Origin: Paludibaculum sp.
GTDB lineage: Bacteria; Acidobacteriota; Terriglobia; Bryobacterales; Bryobacteraceae
Direction: 5' to 3'
NCBI GenBank assembly: GCA_029973955.1
Contig: JARKQJ010000190.1
Span: 62,001-126,000 of the forward strand
DNA length: 64,000 nucleotides
Under the pieces are notes generated by a model. It did no database searches. It saw only the letters and a program-made list of their open reading frames with translations, and had not been told where the DNA came from. The translations under genes and the position numbers were made by a program. Below are positions 52,782 to 62,155 of the stretch, in pieces (position 1 is the stretch's first letter; each line of letters begins with the position of its first letter).

Positions 52782-54419
52782 ATGCACGCAGATTCACTTC
52801 GTGCGCGCCTGAGTTACGAACCGGAGGAGTTGAGGTTCGGAACCAGCGGGCGGCGCGGCAAAGTCGTTGACCTGACGCAGCTCGAAATCTACATCAACGC
52901 CACGGCGGAGCTTGAGTTTCTGACGGGATTGCCGGAGGAGGAAGGCGGGGTGCGGAGAGGCGCGGAGATCTACTTCGCCCGCGACCTCCGTCCCAGTTCA
53001 GCCGCGCTCGTGGCGGAGGAACAAGGCCGCGGCGGCATCGCGCAGGCCATCGTGGCGGCGATCCGCGACGCGGGCTTCACCCCGGTGAATCTGGGCCGGA
53101 TTCCCACGCCGGCGCTGGCCTCCTATGCGCTGGCGCGGCGCGCGGCCAGTATGATGATCACCGGCAGCCACATTCCTTTCGACCGCAACGGCTACAAGAC
53201 CAACACGGCGCGCGGCGAGCTGTTAAAGCACCATGAAGCGCCAATCAACCGGCAGGTGGCCGAGGTGCGGCGAAGGCTGTACGAGCAGCCCTTCGGCGAA
53301 TCCGCCTTTGACGAGCGCGGCATGTTCAAGAGCGGCCTGGCCGCCCTGCCCGCCGAATCGCCGGCCGGGCGCGAAGCCTACGCGCGGCGCTACACGTCGT
53401 TCTTTTCGAGCCAGCCGCTGGCGGGCCTGCGGCTGCTGGTCTACCAGCACTCGGCCGTGGGCAGGGACCTGCTGGCGGAGATCCTCCAGTCGCTCGGCGC
53501 CGCGGTGACGGTGGCGGGCCGCAGCGAGAGCTTCGTGCCGATCGATACGGAGAATATCGACGCCGCCGAGCTGGCGGTCATCCAGCAACTGCACGACAAC
53601 GCGGGGGGTGGCCCGTTTGACGCGATCGTCTCCACCGACGGCGACAGCGACCGTCCGCTGATCCTGGGCGTGGACGCGGCCGGCAAGGCGCGCTTCTTCG
53701 GCGGCGACCTGGTGGGCATGGTGGTGGCGGAATGGCTGGAGGCGGACGCGGTGGTGGTGCCCATCTCGTGCAACGACGCGATCGACCGCGGCCCGCTGGC
53801 CCGGGTTCTGGAGCCCAAGACGCGCATCGGTTCGCCGTTCGTCATCGCCGGCATGGAGGCCGCGCTGCGGAGGGGCCGGCGCCGTGTCTGCGGCTGGGAA
53901 GCCAATGGCGGATTTCTGACCGGATCGGAGTTCGAGCACGGGGCCGAGCCGCTGCCGGCGCTGCCCACCAGGGATGCCCTGCTCCCGATTCTGGCCGTGC
54001 TGGCCGCGGCGCGCGAGCAGCGCGTCCCGCTAGCCGCGCTGTTCGACGCGCTACCGGCCCGTTACAGCCGGGCGGCGCTGCTCAGGAACTTCCCGCGCCC
54101 CACCGCCCTGCGCATTGTCGACCGGTATTCGCCGCAGGCCAGCGACGGCAGCGACCTCAGCTACATCGTCTCCTCGCTGAGCGAGTTCTTTCCAGCCGCC
54201 CTCGGTTTCGGCGCCATTCAGCGCATCGATTCGACGGACGGCGTGAGGATCCTGTTCGACAACGGGGATGTGGCGCACGTGCGGCCTTCGGGCAACGCCG
54301 ATGAACTGCGCATCTACGCCGTGGCGGGCACGCAGGCCCGGGCCGACGAGATCGCCGCGCTCGGGGTGGCCGAGCCTGGCGGCATCCTCCGCCGGATGGA
54401 AAAGGCGGTGGCGGAATGA
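52782..54419 (+). CDS. Phosphohexomutase (phosphomannomutase/phosphoglucomutase family)
   Basis: The product has 545 residues. The alpha-D-phosphohexomutase order is complete: RFGTSGRRG, MITGSHIPFDRNGYK with the phosphoserine at 129, VSTDGDSDRPLI binding Mg, CGWEANGGFLTG for sugar recognition and VRPSGNADELR for the phosphate. In context with manA and a GDP-mannose epimerase it most likely converts mannose-6-phosphate to mannose-1-phosphate. The product is longer than typical AlgC (about 460). It overlaps manA by 4 bp. Confidence 0.88.
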   Translation: MHADSLRARLSYEPEELRFGTSGRRGKVVDLTQLEIYINATAELEFLTGLPEEEGGVRRGAEIYFARDLRPSSAALVAEEQGRGGIAQAIVAAIRDAGFTPVNLGRIPTPALASYALARRAASMMITGSHIPFDRNGYKTNTARGELLKHHEAPINRQVAEVRRRLYEQPFGESAFDERGMFKSGLAALPAESPAGREAYARRYTSFFSSQPLAGLRLLVYQHSAVGRDLLAEILQSLGAAVTVAGRSESFVPIDTENIDAAELAVIQQLHDNAGGGPFDAIVSTDGDSDRPLILGVDAAGKARFFGGDLVGMVVAEWLEADAVVVPISCNDAIDRGPLARVLEPKTRIGSPFVIAGMEAALRRGRRRVCGWEANGGFLTGSEFEHGAEPLPALPTRDALLPILAVLAAAREQRVPLAALFDALPARYSRAALLRNFPRPTALRIVDRYSPQASDGSDLSYIVSSLSEFFPAALGFGAIQRIDSTDGVRILFDNGDVAHVRPSGNADELRIYAVAGTQARADEIAALGVAEPGGILRRMEKAVAE

Positions 54420-55573
54420 CACCGCCGGTCTTCCCCCTGCGCGGCATTCCACAACACTACGAATGGGGCGGCTACGAGTTTATTCCCGAACTGCTCGGCA
54501 TCGGCAACCGGGAGCGCCGGCCCTATGCCGAACTGTGGATCGGCGCGCACCCCAAGGCGCCCTCCATCGCCGTGCTGGGCGAGAAGGAGCGCGCGCTGCA
54601 GGATGTGCTGCCGGCGCCGCTGCCGTACCTGATGAAGATCCTGGATGCGCGGCAGATGCTCTCCATCCAGGCGCATCCGAACAAGGCGCAGGCCGAGGCG
54701 GGCTTTGCGCGCGAGAATGCCATGGGCATCCCGCTGGATGCTCCGCAGCGCAACTACAAGGACGCCAATCACAAGCCGGAAGTGCACGTCGCGCTGACGG
54801 AGTTCTGGATGCTGCACGGTTTCCGCGAGATGAGCGAAGTGGAGTTCTTCGCCGATCGCTATCCGGAGCTGCGCGGATTGGACTTGAAAGACGGCGTCAG
54901 GGGCGTCTACGAAGCGGCGATGACCATGCCGCAGGCCGAGGTGGACCGCATCCTGAATCCGCTGCTGGCGCGGCTGGAAGAGCAGCAGCCCACGAAGATG
55001 GACCCAGCCTACTGGGCCTTGCGCGCGGCGCGCGATTTTCCAGCCGCCGGGGGCGGCCGCGACCGCGGCATCTTCTCCTGCTTCCTGCTGAACCTGCTCC
55101 ACCTGCGGCCGGGCGAGGGGACTTATCAGCCGGCCGGCGTGCTGCACGCCTACCTGGAAGGCACTAACGTCGAACTGATGGCGAACTCCGACAACGTCCT
55201 GCGCGGCGGGCTGACGCCCAAACATGTGGACGTTGTGGAACTGCTCGCGACGCTCTCCTTCGAATCCGGTCCGGCGCAGATCATGCGGGGTGAGGGTCTG
55301 TCCCCGGCCGAAAGGGTCTACCGGACTGAGGCGGAGGAGTTTGAACTTAGCTGCGTCACGGTGACGGACGAGATCGGCTACGCAGACTGCGCGTCGATGG
55401 GGCCGGAGGCGTGGATCGCGCTGGAGGGCTCGGCGCGGCTCGAAAGCGAGACGACGGCGGTGGAGATGGAGCGCGGGACCATCGCCATGGTGATGGAAGG
55501 CCGGAGTTACCGGGTTCATACCGCGAAGCGCGCGGTGCTCTACAAGTCCGCAGTGCCGCGCCGCTCGAGATAG
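54416..55573 (+). CDS. manA: Mannose-6-phosphate isomerase, class I
   Basis: The product has 385 residues. It interconverts fructose-6-phosphate and mannose-6-phosphate with one zinc. Conserved parts: YEWGGYEFIPELLG, ELWIGAHPKAPS, LMKILDARQMLSIQAHPNK (zinc-site Gln/His), ANHKPEVHVALTEF and QPAGVLHAYLEGTNVELMAN. It ends the four-gene run epimerase, GHMP kinase, phosphohexomutase, manA, which together would make GDP-mannose-derived sugars except for the missing GTP:mannose-1-phosphate guanylyltransferase. Confidence 0.93.
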   Translation: MTPPVFPLRGIPQHYEWGGYEFIPELLGIGNRERRPYAELWIGAHPKAPSIAVLGEKERALQDVLPAPLPYLMKILDARQMLSIQAHPNKAQAEAGFARENAMGIPLDAPQRNYKDANHKPEVHVALTEFWMLHGFREMSEVEFFADRYPELRGLDLKDGVRGVYEAAMTMPQAEVDRILNPLLARLEEQQPTKMDPAYWALRAARDFPAAGGGRDRGIFSCFLLNLLHLRPGEGTYQPAGVLHAYLEGTNVELMANSDNVLRGGLTPKHVDVVELLATLSFESGPAQIMRGEGLSPAERVYRTEAEEFELSCVTVTDEIGYADCASMGPEAWIALEGSARLESETTAVEMERGTIAMVMEGRSYRVHTAKRAVLYKSAVPRRSR

Positions 55574-55674
55574 CGGGATCGGGCCCGGCCGTTCCGGCCG
55601 CGGTGGAACTGCGGTTCGGGCTTGCCTTCCACCCGGAGGCTGGCGCATTCTGACAGCAGAGGGCCGGGCCAGGG

Positions 55675-55911
55675 ATGAGGACGCAAACCGACAATGAGGC
55701 ACGCGCCATCGAGCATCTGATTGCGCAGATCGACTCGATCGATCAATGGCGCGACCGGGTGGGCCGGCGGATCGTCGTGCTGTTTCTTATCGTCTTCGTG
55801 GCGGCGCTGGCCCTGCTCGTGTGGGTGGTGCGGCAAGGTCCGCCACCCGCCCCGGCCATCCCCGAAGGTCCGCGAGCGCCCGCCGTCCTGCATAACTTCC
55901 CGCGGCGCTGA
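55675..55911 (+). CDS. Small predicted membrane protein (78 aa)
   Basis: The product has 78 residues. An N-terminal helix (DNEARAIEHLIAQIDSID) is followed by RRIVVLFLIVFVAALALLVW as a single TM segment and a Pro/Ala-rich tail. The ribosome site is weak. No family is recognised. It is kept because it lies in an otherwise empty interval and its TM pattern is clear. Confidence 0.5.
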   Translation: MRTQTDNEARAIEHLIAQIDSIDQWRDRVGRRIVVLFLIVFVAALALLVWVVRQGPPPAPAIPEGPRAPAVLHNFPRR

Positions 55912-56041
55912 GAGGCCGCAGCAACACAGCCAGAGGGAACGGAGCCGGGGCATGTGTGGCGGCGGGCGCGCGCGGAGTCCACGCTGGAACTTATTTTTTG
56001 GGACCGCATGGGGGCCTTTACGGCGGGCACGAGGTGAAGCC

Positions 56042-56374
56042 GAGCAAGAACACATCTCGTTCACGGATCAGTCTGGTACGGCAAAATTGATGGAGAAGAG
56101 AACAAAACTGCGAATGCGGGACGGATCTATGGCAAGAATCGGCACGTTTCCGAGGCGGCCTGAACTGGGGACCTTGCGGAAAGTAGAGAGGCTGGACGGG
56201 CGAGCGGCAACAGTCATAGAGGCGATTCGCGCAAGAATGTCAGGCCAGCAGACCGACAAGGAGATTGCCGCGAGAAAGGAGCGTCTGCTTAAGCCGGCGC
56301 CTGGCTGTGTCACATATGGCGAGATCGGCGAAGATGAGGAAGTCATTCGGAGGACTACGGGAACAGAGGCATGA
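56042..56374 (+). pseudogene. Truncated paralog of the following unknown gene
   Basis: The frame encodes EQEHISFTDQSG, then KLRMRDGSMARIGTFPRRPE and LGTLRKVERLDGRAATVIEA, matching residues from about 50 of the next protein (EQEHISYAAGTG, DGSMAIIGTFPSRPQ). It ends after 110 residues in a stop overlapping the next start. The N-terminal TM and the C-terminal half of the parent are missing. The upstream interval 55912-56041 shows only non-homologous sequence. Confidence 0.65.
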
Positions 56375-57168
56375 GTCTGAATCGAAAGCAAGCCGTGGTG
56401 GGAGTGACATTGCTGGCGCTGGCGTTATCGGTGGGGATCGGAGCAAGACTGCTGCAGTTTGAAACGGACCCGCCGCAAGAAGCGTTGCCGATTCAGGTAA
56501 AACCATTTGTGATCGAACAGGAACACATCTCCTATGCGGCAGGAACCGGTCCTGCAAGAACGACGGAGCGCCGCATCAAGATGAGGCGGAGTGATGGGTC
56601 AATGGCCATAATTGGGACGTTTCCATCCCGGCCGCAACTGGGAGTTCTGCGGAAGGTGGACTGGATGGATGGCCGGTCGGTGACTTTGGTGGAGGCAATC
56701 AAAGCGCGCATCTCGGGGCGGCGGAGTTCAAAGGAACGGGCCATGCGGCGCGCGCGGCTGCTCCACCCGCCGGCAGGATGCGCCTATGCAGGGGAAGTGA
56801 GTGAAGGGGAAGACGTATTGTGGGGACAGACGGCGCGGCGCGTGGTTCAGAAGACGGAGGGCGGCAAGAGGATCGAATGGCGTTTGACCGGCTACGAATG
56901 TGAAGCGGTGCAGATGGAAGAGTGGCGACTGGTGGGTGGGGTGATGGTTCGGACGTTTGAAGCGCGGCTCATCCAATTCAGCGGAACGGAACCCGACGAA
57001 GCGGTCTTCAATGATTGGAGCAGCTATCGGGATCTCGACCCTGAAGAGGCACGGAAACGGATACTGACAAAGTCGGGCGTAACCAAGGTGGAGTGCCCAC
57101 AATGCCAAGTCAACGAAAAAGCGATCGGGGAGGCCTACCGCCGGTTCCATGACAGGAAATACGACTGA
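56371..57168 (+). CDS. Membrane-anchored protein of unknown function
   Basis: The product has 265 residues. An N-terminal TM or uncleaved signal (AVVGVTLLALALSVGIGARL) is followed by a soluble domain containing DGSMAIIGTFPSRPQLGVLR, ARLLHPPAGCAYAGEVS and a Cys pair in VECPQCQVNE near the C-terminus. No known family is recognised. A truncated copy of its first half lies immediately upstream, with the stop and start overlapping as ATGA. It has somewhat lower GC content and more varied codons than neighbours. Confidence 0.7.
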   Translation: MSLNRKQAVVGVTLLALALSVGIGARLLQFETDPPQEALPIQVKPFVIEQEHISYAAGTGPARTTERRIKMRRSDGSMAIIGTFPSRPQLGVLRKVDWMDGRSVTLVEAIKARISGRRSSKERAMRRARLLHPPAGCAYAGEVSEGEDVLWGQTARRVVQKTEGGKRIEWRLTGYECEAVQMEEWRLVGGVMVRTFEARLIQFSGTEPDEAVFNDWSSYRDLDPEEARKRILTKSGVTKVECPQCQVNEKAIGEAYRRFHDRKYD

Positions 57169-57263
57169 GCATAGGAGGCTGACGGAAGGTGTGGGGGAGC
57201 AGAAGGCAGATCGTCCAGGAGTCCCGGCAGAACAGCTCTCTCGGATCACGCCCGGCGGATGTC

Positions 57264-58244
57264 TCAGCGCGTTTTTTCGATTGCGGCGGTGAGGGCGGGG
57301 ACGGCGTCGAAGAGGTCGGCGACGATGCCATAGTCGGCGATCTCGAAGATGGGGGCGGAAGCGTCCTTGTTGATGGCGACGATGCAGGCCGAACCCTTCA
57401 TGCCGACGACATGCTGGATGGCGCCTGAGATGCCGATGGCGATATAGAGCTTGGGGGCGACGGTCTGGCCGGAGCTGCCCACCTGGCGCTCCATGGGGAG
57501 CCAGCCGTTGTCGCAGATGGGGCGCGAGGCTCCGAGTTCGGCGCCTAGGGCCTGGGCGAGCTCCTGGGCGAGGACGAGATTGCCCTCCTCGCGGATGCCG
57601 CGGCCGACGGCGACGATGCGCTCAGCGGCGGTGAGATCGACGGCGCGGCCCTGCTCCTGGAAGGCGGGCTCGGGCTTCTGGCGGATCTCGGCGGGCGGCG
57701 GCGTTTTGGACTCCACCGGCGCGGCGGCGGCGGGTCCAGCGGAGAGATCAACGGCCCGGAACGACCCGGCCTGAATGGAGACGAAGTTGGGCGCGGGCGA
57801 GTGGAAGGCGTAGTCGCCGGTGAACTTGCCCTGGAAGAGCTGGCGCTGGAAGACGGGGCGGCCGTCTTCGAGGCGGAAACCGGTGGAATCGGCCAGCAGA
57901 GAGCGGCCGAAGCGGGCGGCGAGGCGGGGCGCGAAATCGCGCGCCTTGTAAGTGTGGGCGGCGAGGACGTAGTCCGGCTGGAGTTCGCTGACGAGCCACG
58001 CCAGGGCGGCGGTGGCGCCGTCGGCGGTGTACTCGGCCAGGGCTTCGGACTCGAGCGCGATGACGGATGCCAGCGGATAGGCGGCCAGTTCGGAGGACAG
58101 CGCGGCGATGTGGTGGCCGGGGACGCAGGCGTGGACGGGCAGGTTCAGCTCGCGGCCCAACTGGAGGGCGGCGCCGAGCGCCTCAAACGACATGCGATGC
58201 CACACGCCGGCGTTCTGTTCGGTGATGAGAAGGATTCCGCTCAT
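57264..58244 (-). CDS. etfA: Electron transfer flavoprotein alpha subunit
   Basis: The product has 326 residues. The C-terminal FAD domain is clear: [56 protein letters not shown] and [19 protein letters not shown]. It pairs with EtfB and passes electrons from acyl-CoA and other dehydrogenases to the quinone pool. The N-terminal domain is more variable, with a Pro/Ala linker in the middle. It overlaps etfB by 4 bp. Confidence 0.95.
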   Translation of the reverse strand: MSGILLITEQNAGVWHRMSFEALGAALQLGRELNLPVHACVPGHHIAALSSELAAYPLASVIALESEALAEYTADGATAALAWLVSELQPDYVLAAHTYKARDFAPRLAARFGRSLLADSTGFRLEDGRPVFQRQLFQGKFTGDYAFHSPAPNFVSIQAGSFRAVDLSAGPAAAAPVESKTPPPAEIRQKPEPAFQEQGRAVDLTAAERIVAVGRGIREEGNLVLAQELAQALGAELGASRPICDNGWLPMERQVGSSGQTVAPKLYIAIGISGAIQHVVGMKGSACIVAINKDASAPIFEIADYGIVADLFDAVPALTAAIEKTR

Positions 58245-59011
58245 AGGACACGCGCCTCGAACTTGAGTTTGTCGACCAGGGCCGCGGCCTGTTCGGCCGG
58301 CGAGCCGGAGAGGAATTGGGTCTGCTTGGCTCGCTGGGGCGGGTAGAGTTTCAGCAGGCGGAGGCCGGGCTCGGCAGCGACTCCGAGGCTGGCGGCATCG
58401 ACGCGCCGGATCTCCTTCGAGCGGGCCTTCTTGATGCCCATCAGCGTGGCGTAGCGCAGGCGGCTGATGCCGCTCTGAATCGTGAGCACGGCCGGGGCGG
58501 GCATGGAGAGGTGCTGGAACCAGCCGCCTTCGAGTTCCCGCTTCACACGCAGAGCGCCATCGGCTGCATCCACAGCCATGATGAGGGTGGCGTGGGGGAG
58601 GCCGAGGAGTTCGGCGAGAAGGACGCCGGTCTGTCCGCTGCCGAGGTCGTCGGACTGCAGGCCGGTGAGGATGAGATCAGGCTGCTCGGGACCGGCGGCG
58701 GCGGCGAGAAGGCGGGCGCTGGCGAGGGGGTCGAACTCCTGGATGGAGGCGGCGGCGATGTGGATGGCGCGATCGGCGCCCTTGGCGAGGCATTCGCGCA
58801 GGGCGGATTCGGCGCGATCGGGGCCGAGGGAGGCAACGATGACTTCGCCGCCGTAGCGCTCCTTGAGCTGGAGCCCGGCTTCGAGGGCGTAGGCGTCGGG
58901 CTCGTTGACTTCGAAGCTGAGGTCGGCTTCGTCGAGCCAGAGGCCGGAGGCGGCGGCGCGCAGCGAGGAGTCGCGGGCCGGCACCTGCTTCATGGCGACC
59001 AGGATCTTCAT
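58241..59011 (-). CDS. etfB: Electron transfer flavoprotein beta subunit
   Basis: The product has 256 residues from the ATG at 59011; 19 upstream codons are unlike the family. MKILVAMKQVPARDSSLR, VNEPDAYALEAGLQLKE, LILTGLQSDDLGSGQTGVLL and PAVLTIQSGISRLRYATLMG are standard EtfB stretches. It forms the AMP/FAD-binding heterodimer with EtfA. It is the first gene of the pair; 100 bp separate it from fabF. Confidence 0.95.
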   Translation of the reverse strand: MKILVAMKQVPARDSSLRAAASGLWLDEADLSFEVNEPDAYALEAGLQLKERYGGEVIVASLGPDRAESALRECLAKGADRAIHIAAASIQEFDPLASARLLAAAAGPEQPDLILTGLQSDDLGSGQTGVLLAELLGLPHATLIMAVDAADGALRVKRELEGGWFQHLSMPAPAVLTIQSGISRLRYATLMGIKKARSKEIRRVDAASLGVAAEPGLRLLKLYPPQRAKQTQFLSGSPAEQAAALVDKLKFEARVL

Positions 59012-59111
59012 CGGTACCTCACAGGAAAACAAAACGCGGAGCGGAGCGGCCGTTTCGCGCCGTGCCAAACACGCCGCTGAAGAGCCGCGCCGCTCCGCGT
59101 TGGAGAAGAAG

Positions 59112-60356
59112 TTACGCGGAGAAGCGCTTGAAAATCAGGCTGCCGTTCGTTCCGCCGAAGCCGAACGAGTTGGACAGCGCGTATTCGAGCCGCATCGGCC
59201 GCGCAGTGTGCGGCACGAAGTCGATGCCCAGGCAGGCGGGATCGACGTTATCGAGGTTCGCGGTGGGCGGTGCGATCTGGTCTCTCAGAGCCAGCACGGT
59301 GAGGCCCGCCTCGAGTCCGCCGGCGCCGCCGAGAAGGTGGCCGGTCATGGACTTGGTGGAGGAGACGGCGACCTTGGAGGCATGGTCACCGAAGACGCGC
59401 CGGACGGCGGTGCATTCAATGACATCACCCACCGGGGTGGAAGTGCCGTGCGCGTTGACGTAGTCGATCTGATCCGGCGTGAGGCCGGCGTCCTGGATGG
59501 CGTTCCGCATCACGCGGTAAGCGCCGTCGCCGTCCTCGGAGGGGGCGGTAATGTGATAGGCGTCGCCGCTCATGCCGTAGCCGACGATCTCAGCCAGGAT
59601 GGGGGCCCCGCGCTTGAGGGCGAGTTCCAGTTCCTCGATGATGAGGATGCCGGCGCCTTCACCCACCACGAATCCGTCGCGATCGACGTCCCAGGGACGG
59701 GAAGCGTGCTGCGGATCGTCGTTGCGGGTGGAGAGCGCGCGCAGCGCGGCAAAGCCGCCCACGCCCATGGGGGTGATGCAGGCTTCGGCGCCACCGCAGA
59801 TCATGGCATCGGCGTAGCCGTGCTGGATGAGGCGGAAGGAGTCGCCGATACAGTGCGCGCTGGTGGTGCAGGCTGTAGCAGTGGCGGAGTTCGGCCCTTT
59901 GGCTCCGGTACGAATGGAGACATTGCCCGAGGCCAGGTTGACGATGGTGGCCGGGATGAAGAACGGGCTGATGCGGCTGGGGCCTTTTTCGAGCAGGTTA
60001 CGATGCTCGCGCTCGATGACTTCAAAGGCGCCGATGCCGCTGCCGATGTAGACGCCCACGCGCTCAGCGTTCTCAGGGGTCACCTGAAGGCCGCTGGCCT
60101 TCATGGCCTCGTCCGAAGCGGCAACGCCGAACTGAATGAACCGGCCCACTTTCTTCAGTTCCTTCTTGTCGAAGCACTGAAGCGGATCGAAGTCCTTCAC
60201 CTCGGCGGCGATGCGAGCGCTGAACTGGGAGCAGTCAAACTGAGTGATGGGCCCGATGCCGGAACGGGAGTGACGAATGCCATCCCACGTCTGCTCGGCA
60301 CTGTTGCCCAGAGCTGAAATCAATCCGACGCCGGTAACAACTACCCTGCGTGACAA
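59112..60356 (-). CDS. fabF: Beta-ketoacyl-ACP synthase II
   Basis: The product has 414 residues from a TTG at 60356 preceded by GAGGAGA; no in-frame ATG is suitable. It elongates fatty acids by condensing malonyl-ACP with acyl-ACP. The thiolase-fold triad is the nucleophile in ATACTTSAHCIG (Cys163), NAHGTSTPVGD and SSTKSMTGHLLGGAGG, with the gatekeeper region NSFGFGGTN at the end. It is located directly after acpP, its carrier, as in many bacteria. Confidence 0.96.
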   Translation of the reverse strand: MSRRVVVTGVGLISALGNSAEQTWDGIRHSRSGIGPITQFDCSQFSARIAAEVKDFDPLQCFDKKELKKVGRFIQFGVAASDEAMKASGLQVTPENAERVGVYIGSGIGAFEVIEREHRNLLEKGPSRISPFFIPATIVNLASGNVSIRTGAKGPNSATATACTTSAHCIGDSFRLIQHGYADAMICGGAEACITPMGVGGFAALRALSTRNDDPQHASRPWDVDRDGFVVGEGAGILIIEELELALKRGAPILAEIVGYGMSGDAYHITAPSEDGDGAYRVMRNAIQDAGLTPDQIDYVNAHGTSTPVGDVIECTAVRRVFGDHASKVAVSSTKSMTGHLLGGAGGLEAGLTVLALRDQIAPPTANLDNVDPACLGIDFVPHTARPMRLEYALSNSFGFGGTNGSLIFKRFSA

Positions 60357-60410
60357 TGATGTTCTCCTCGGGAAGAAAGGCGCGCCAGGGGGCGCACCGA
60401 TGAAGAATGC

Positions 60411-60647
60411 CTACTTCTTGGCCTTGCCGTCGATGTAGTCCACCGCGTCCTTGACGGTCTGGATCTTTTCGGCGTCTTCATCGGGGATGTCGAGATCGAA
60501 GGCCTCTTCGAAGGCCATGACGAGCTCAACGATGTCGAGGGAGTCGGCGCCCAGGTCGTCCACGAAAGACGCGGTGCTATCGACCTGCGCTTCATCCACG
60601 CCGAGTTGCTCGACGATGATCTGCTTCACTTTTGCTTCAACGGACAT
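60411..60647 (-). CDS. acpP: Acyl carrier protein
   Basis: The product has 78 residues from the ATG at 60647 after GGAGG (six bases apart). The 4'-phosphopantetheine serine is in [19 protein letters not shown] (Ser36). The protein is acidic, as usual. It carries growing acyl chains and is followed after 54 bp by fabF. The seven extra residues of the longest frame precede the ribosome site and are rejected. Confidence 0.97.
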   Translation of the reverse strand: MSVEAKVKQIIVEQLGVDEAQVDSTASFVDDLGADSLDIVELVMAFEEAFDLDIPDEDAEKIQTVKDAVDYIDGKAKK

Positions 60648-60743
60648 GAAACCTCCAAGAGAGTCCACAAATTTCCGATTTTACAGGCACCGCCACCGGA
60701 TTGCAACGAACAGACGACCCCAATTCCAGGTCCCGATGTCCGC

Positions 60744-60749
60744 TACAAT
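60744..60749 (+). promoter_or_regulatory. Candidate -10 element of the YqiA-like hydrolase
   Basis: TACAAT lies 10 nt before the ATG at 60760, again with no Shine-Dalgarno sequence between, consistent with a near-leaderless transcript. Confidence 0.4.
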
Positions 60750-60759
60750 CCGTTTTAGC

Positions 60760-61386
60760 ATGACTCCGGTCCTTTATCTGCATGGCTTCGCGTCTTCGCC
60801 GCAATCGAGGAAGGCCCAGTACATTCGCGAGCGGTTTGCCGCCACTGGCTTGGAGATGGAACTGCCAGTGCTGGTCCCAGGCCCCTTCGCCGAACAGACG
60901 CTCACCGGGCAACTCCAACTCATTGAACGAATTGCGGGCGGCCGAAAGGTGTCGATCATCGGTTCAAGCCTGGGCGGATACCTGGCATCATTGTATGCCT
61001 CACGGCACCCGGAAGTGCACAAGCTGGTGTTGCTGGCGCCGGCCTTCGGATTTGCCAGAATCTGGAGCGACGGACTGGGGCCTGAACAGATGGCGGCGTG
61101 GGAGGCGAGCGGGCGGATGAGGCAGTTGAACTACGCCACGGGCCTGGAGGAAGAGCTGAACTGGAGCCTGATGGAAGACGCGCGACGGTACGAGGCCGAG
61201 CCGGCGGTGACGCAGCCGGCGCTGATCGTCCACGGATGGCGGGACGATGTGGTGCCGGTGGAAGGGTCGCGGCGGTTCGCAGCCACGCGGCCGAACGTGG
61301 AGTTGCGCGAGGTGGACGACACGCATGAACTGAGCGCGGACCTCGAGGGGTTATTCGCGGTAGTGGAGGGGTTCCTGAAAGACTAG
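60760..61386 (+). CDS. YqiA-like alpha/beta-hydrolase
   Basis: The product has 208 residues from the ATG at 60760. It is a small alpha/beta hydrolase: LYLHGFASSPQSRKAQYI, the nucleophile elbow IIGSSLGGYLASLYA (Ser70), VHGWRDDVVPVE (Asp) and DDTHELS (His). The YqiA group includes esterases, some active on short acyl esters; the substrate is not known. It is divergent from acpP and ends 4 bp inside the convergent membrane protein. Confidence 0.85.
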   Translation: MTPVLYLHGFASSPQSRKAQYIRERFAATGLEMELPVLVPGPFAEQTLTGQLQLIERIAGGRKVSIIGSSLGGYLASLYASRHPEVHKLVLLAPAFGFARIWSDGLGPEQMAAWEASGRMRQLNYATGLEEELNWSLMEDARRYEAEPAVTQPALIVHGWRDDVVPVEGSRRFAATRPNVELREVDDTHELSADLEGLFAVVEGFLKD

Positions 61387-62096
61387 ACCCAGTGTTCGGG
61401 CCGGCCGGCGGGTTCGGTGGTGGCGCGGGAGAGCAGGCCGAAGCTGGCCCAGGAGAGGTAGAGGGCCAGGGCGGAGGCCTGGCGGTCGATGCGCGGGAGG
61501 ATGGCCAGGCCGAGGAGAGACCACAGCGTGCAGCCCAGCAGGGTTTCCACCAGCGAGTAAGCGGTGGCGGAGCCGCACCAGGGCAGGCTGATCGACAGAG
61601 CGAAGCCGGAGAGGTTCCAGGCGATCGCCAGCAGCCAGGCGCGCGGGGCGGCGGCCAGCACCGGACGGGCGGAGAGGAAGCGGTGCAGGCGTGCTCGCAG
61701 CAGGGCCGTGACGGAGAGGGCCAGGAGAAAGGCCCCGGCCGCGCCCCAGGTCCCCCACAAGCGGCCGGCGGCGAGCATCGCCGTGGCCGAGGCCACCATG
61801 ATGAGGCCCTGCGCGGCGAGGCCGCGCACGAGGCGCCCGAGGAAGTGCGGGAAGAGATCGCATTCGCCCAGATAGTGGCAGGGAATGGAGTAGCCCGCCC
61901 AGACATCGAAGGGGAAACTGATAGCGGCGTAGGCGAGATAGAAGACGATGAGCGCGGAGAGATCCAGCGCCAGCGGGCCGCCGAAGTATGGGAAAAAAGT
62001 GGAGGGCAACTGGTAGAGGAAGGCGACCGCGGCCAGAACGGCAAGCGTGCCGGCTCCTGTCAACGTAGCCAGCGTTCGGGCGGAAACGTAGTTCAT
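61383..62096 (-). CDS. Multi-pass membrane protein of unknown function
   Basis: The product has 237 residues from the ATG at 62096. About six TM segments are visible, among them LATLTGAGTLAVLAAVAFL, ALIVFYLAYAAISFPFD, AAGAFLLALSVTALL and LAIAWNLSGFALSISL. No catalytic motif is evident except the conserved-looking IPCHYLGECDLFPHFLG. The start has no ribosome site but a TAGATC hexamer 7 nt upstream. It is divergent from the nuclease gene across 59 bp. Confidence 0.7.
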   Translation of the reverse strand: MNYVSARTLATLTGAGTLAVLAAVAFLYQLPSTFFPYFGGPLALDLSALIVFYLAYAAISFPFDVWAGYSIPCHYLGECDLFPHFLGRLVRGLAAQGLIMVASATAMLAAGRLWGTWGAAGAFLLALSVTALLRARLHRFLSARPVLAAAPRAWLLAIAWNLSGFALSISLPWCGSATAYSLVETLLGCTLWSLLGLAILPRIDRQASALALYLSWASFGLLSRATTEPAGRPEHWV

Positions 62097-62103
62097 TGGA
62101 GAA

Positions 62104-62109
62104 GATCTA
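62104..62109 (-). promoter_or_regulatory. Candidate -10 element, leaderless membrane-protein start
   Basis: TAGATC, preceded by GA as in two other leaderless candidates, lies 7 nt upstream of the ATG at 62096. Confidence 0.3.
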
Positions 62110-62155
62110 TCCGTATTGATGCGCGGGCGGGCCGCGGGGATGACAAAATCAAAGT

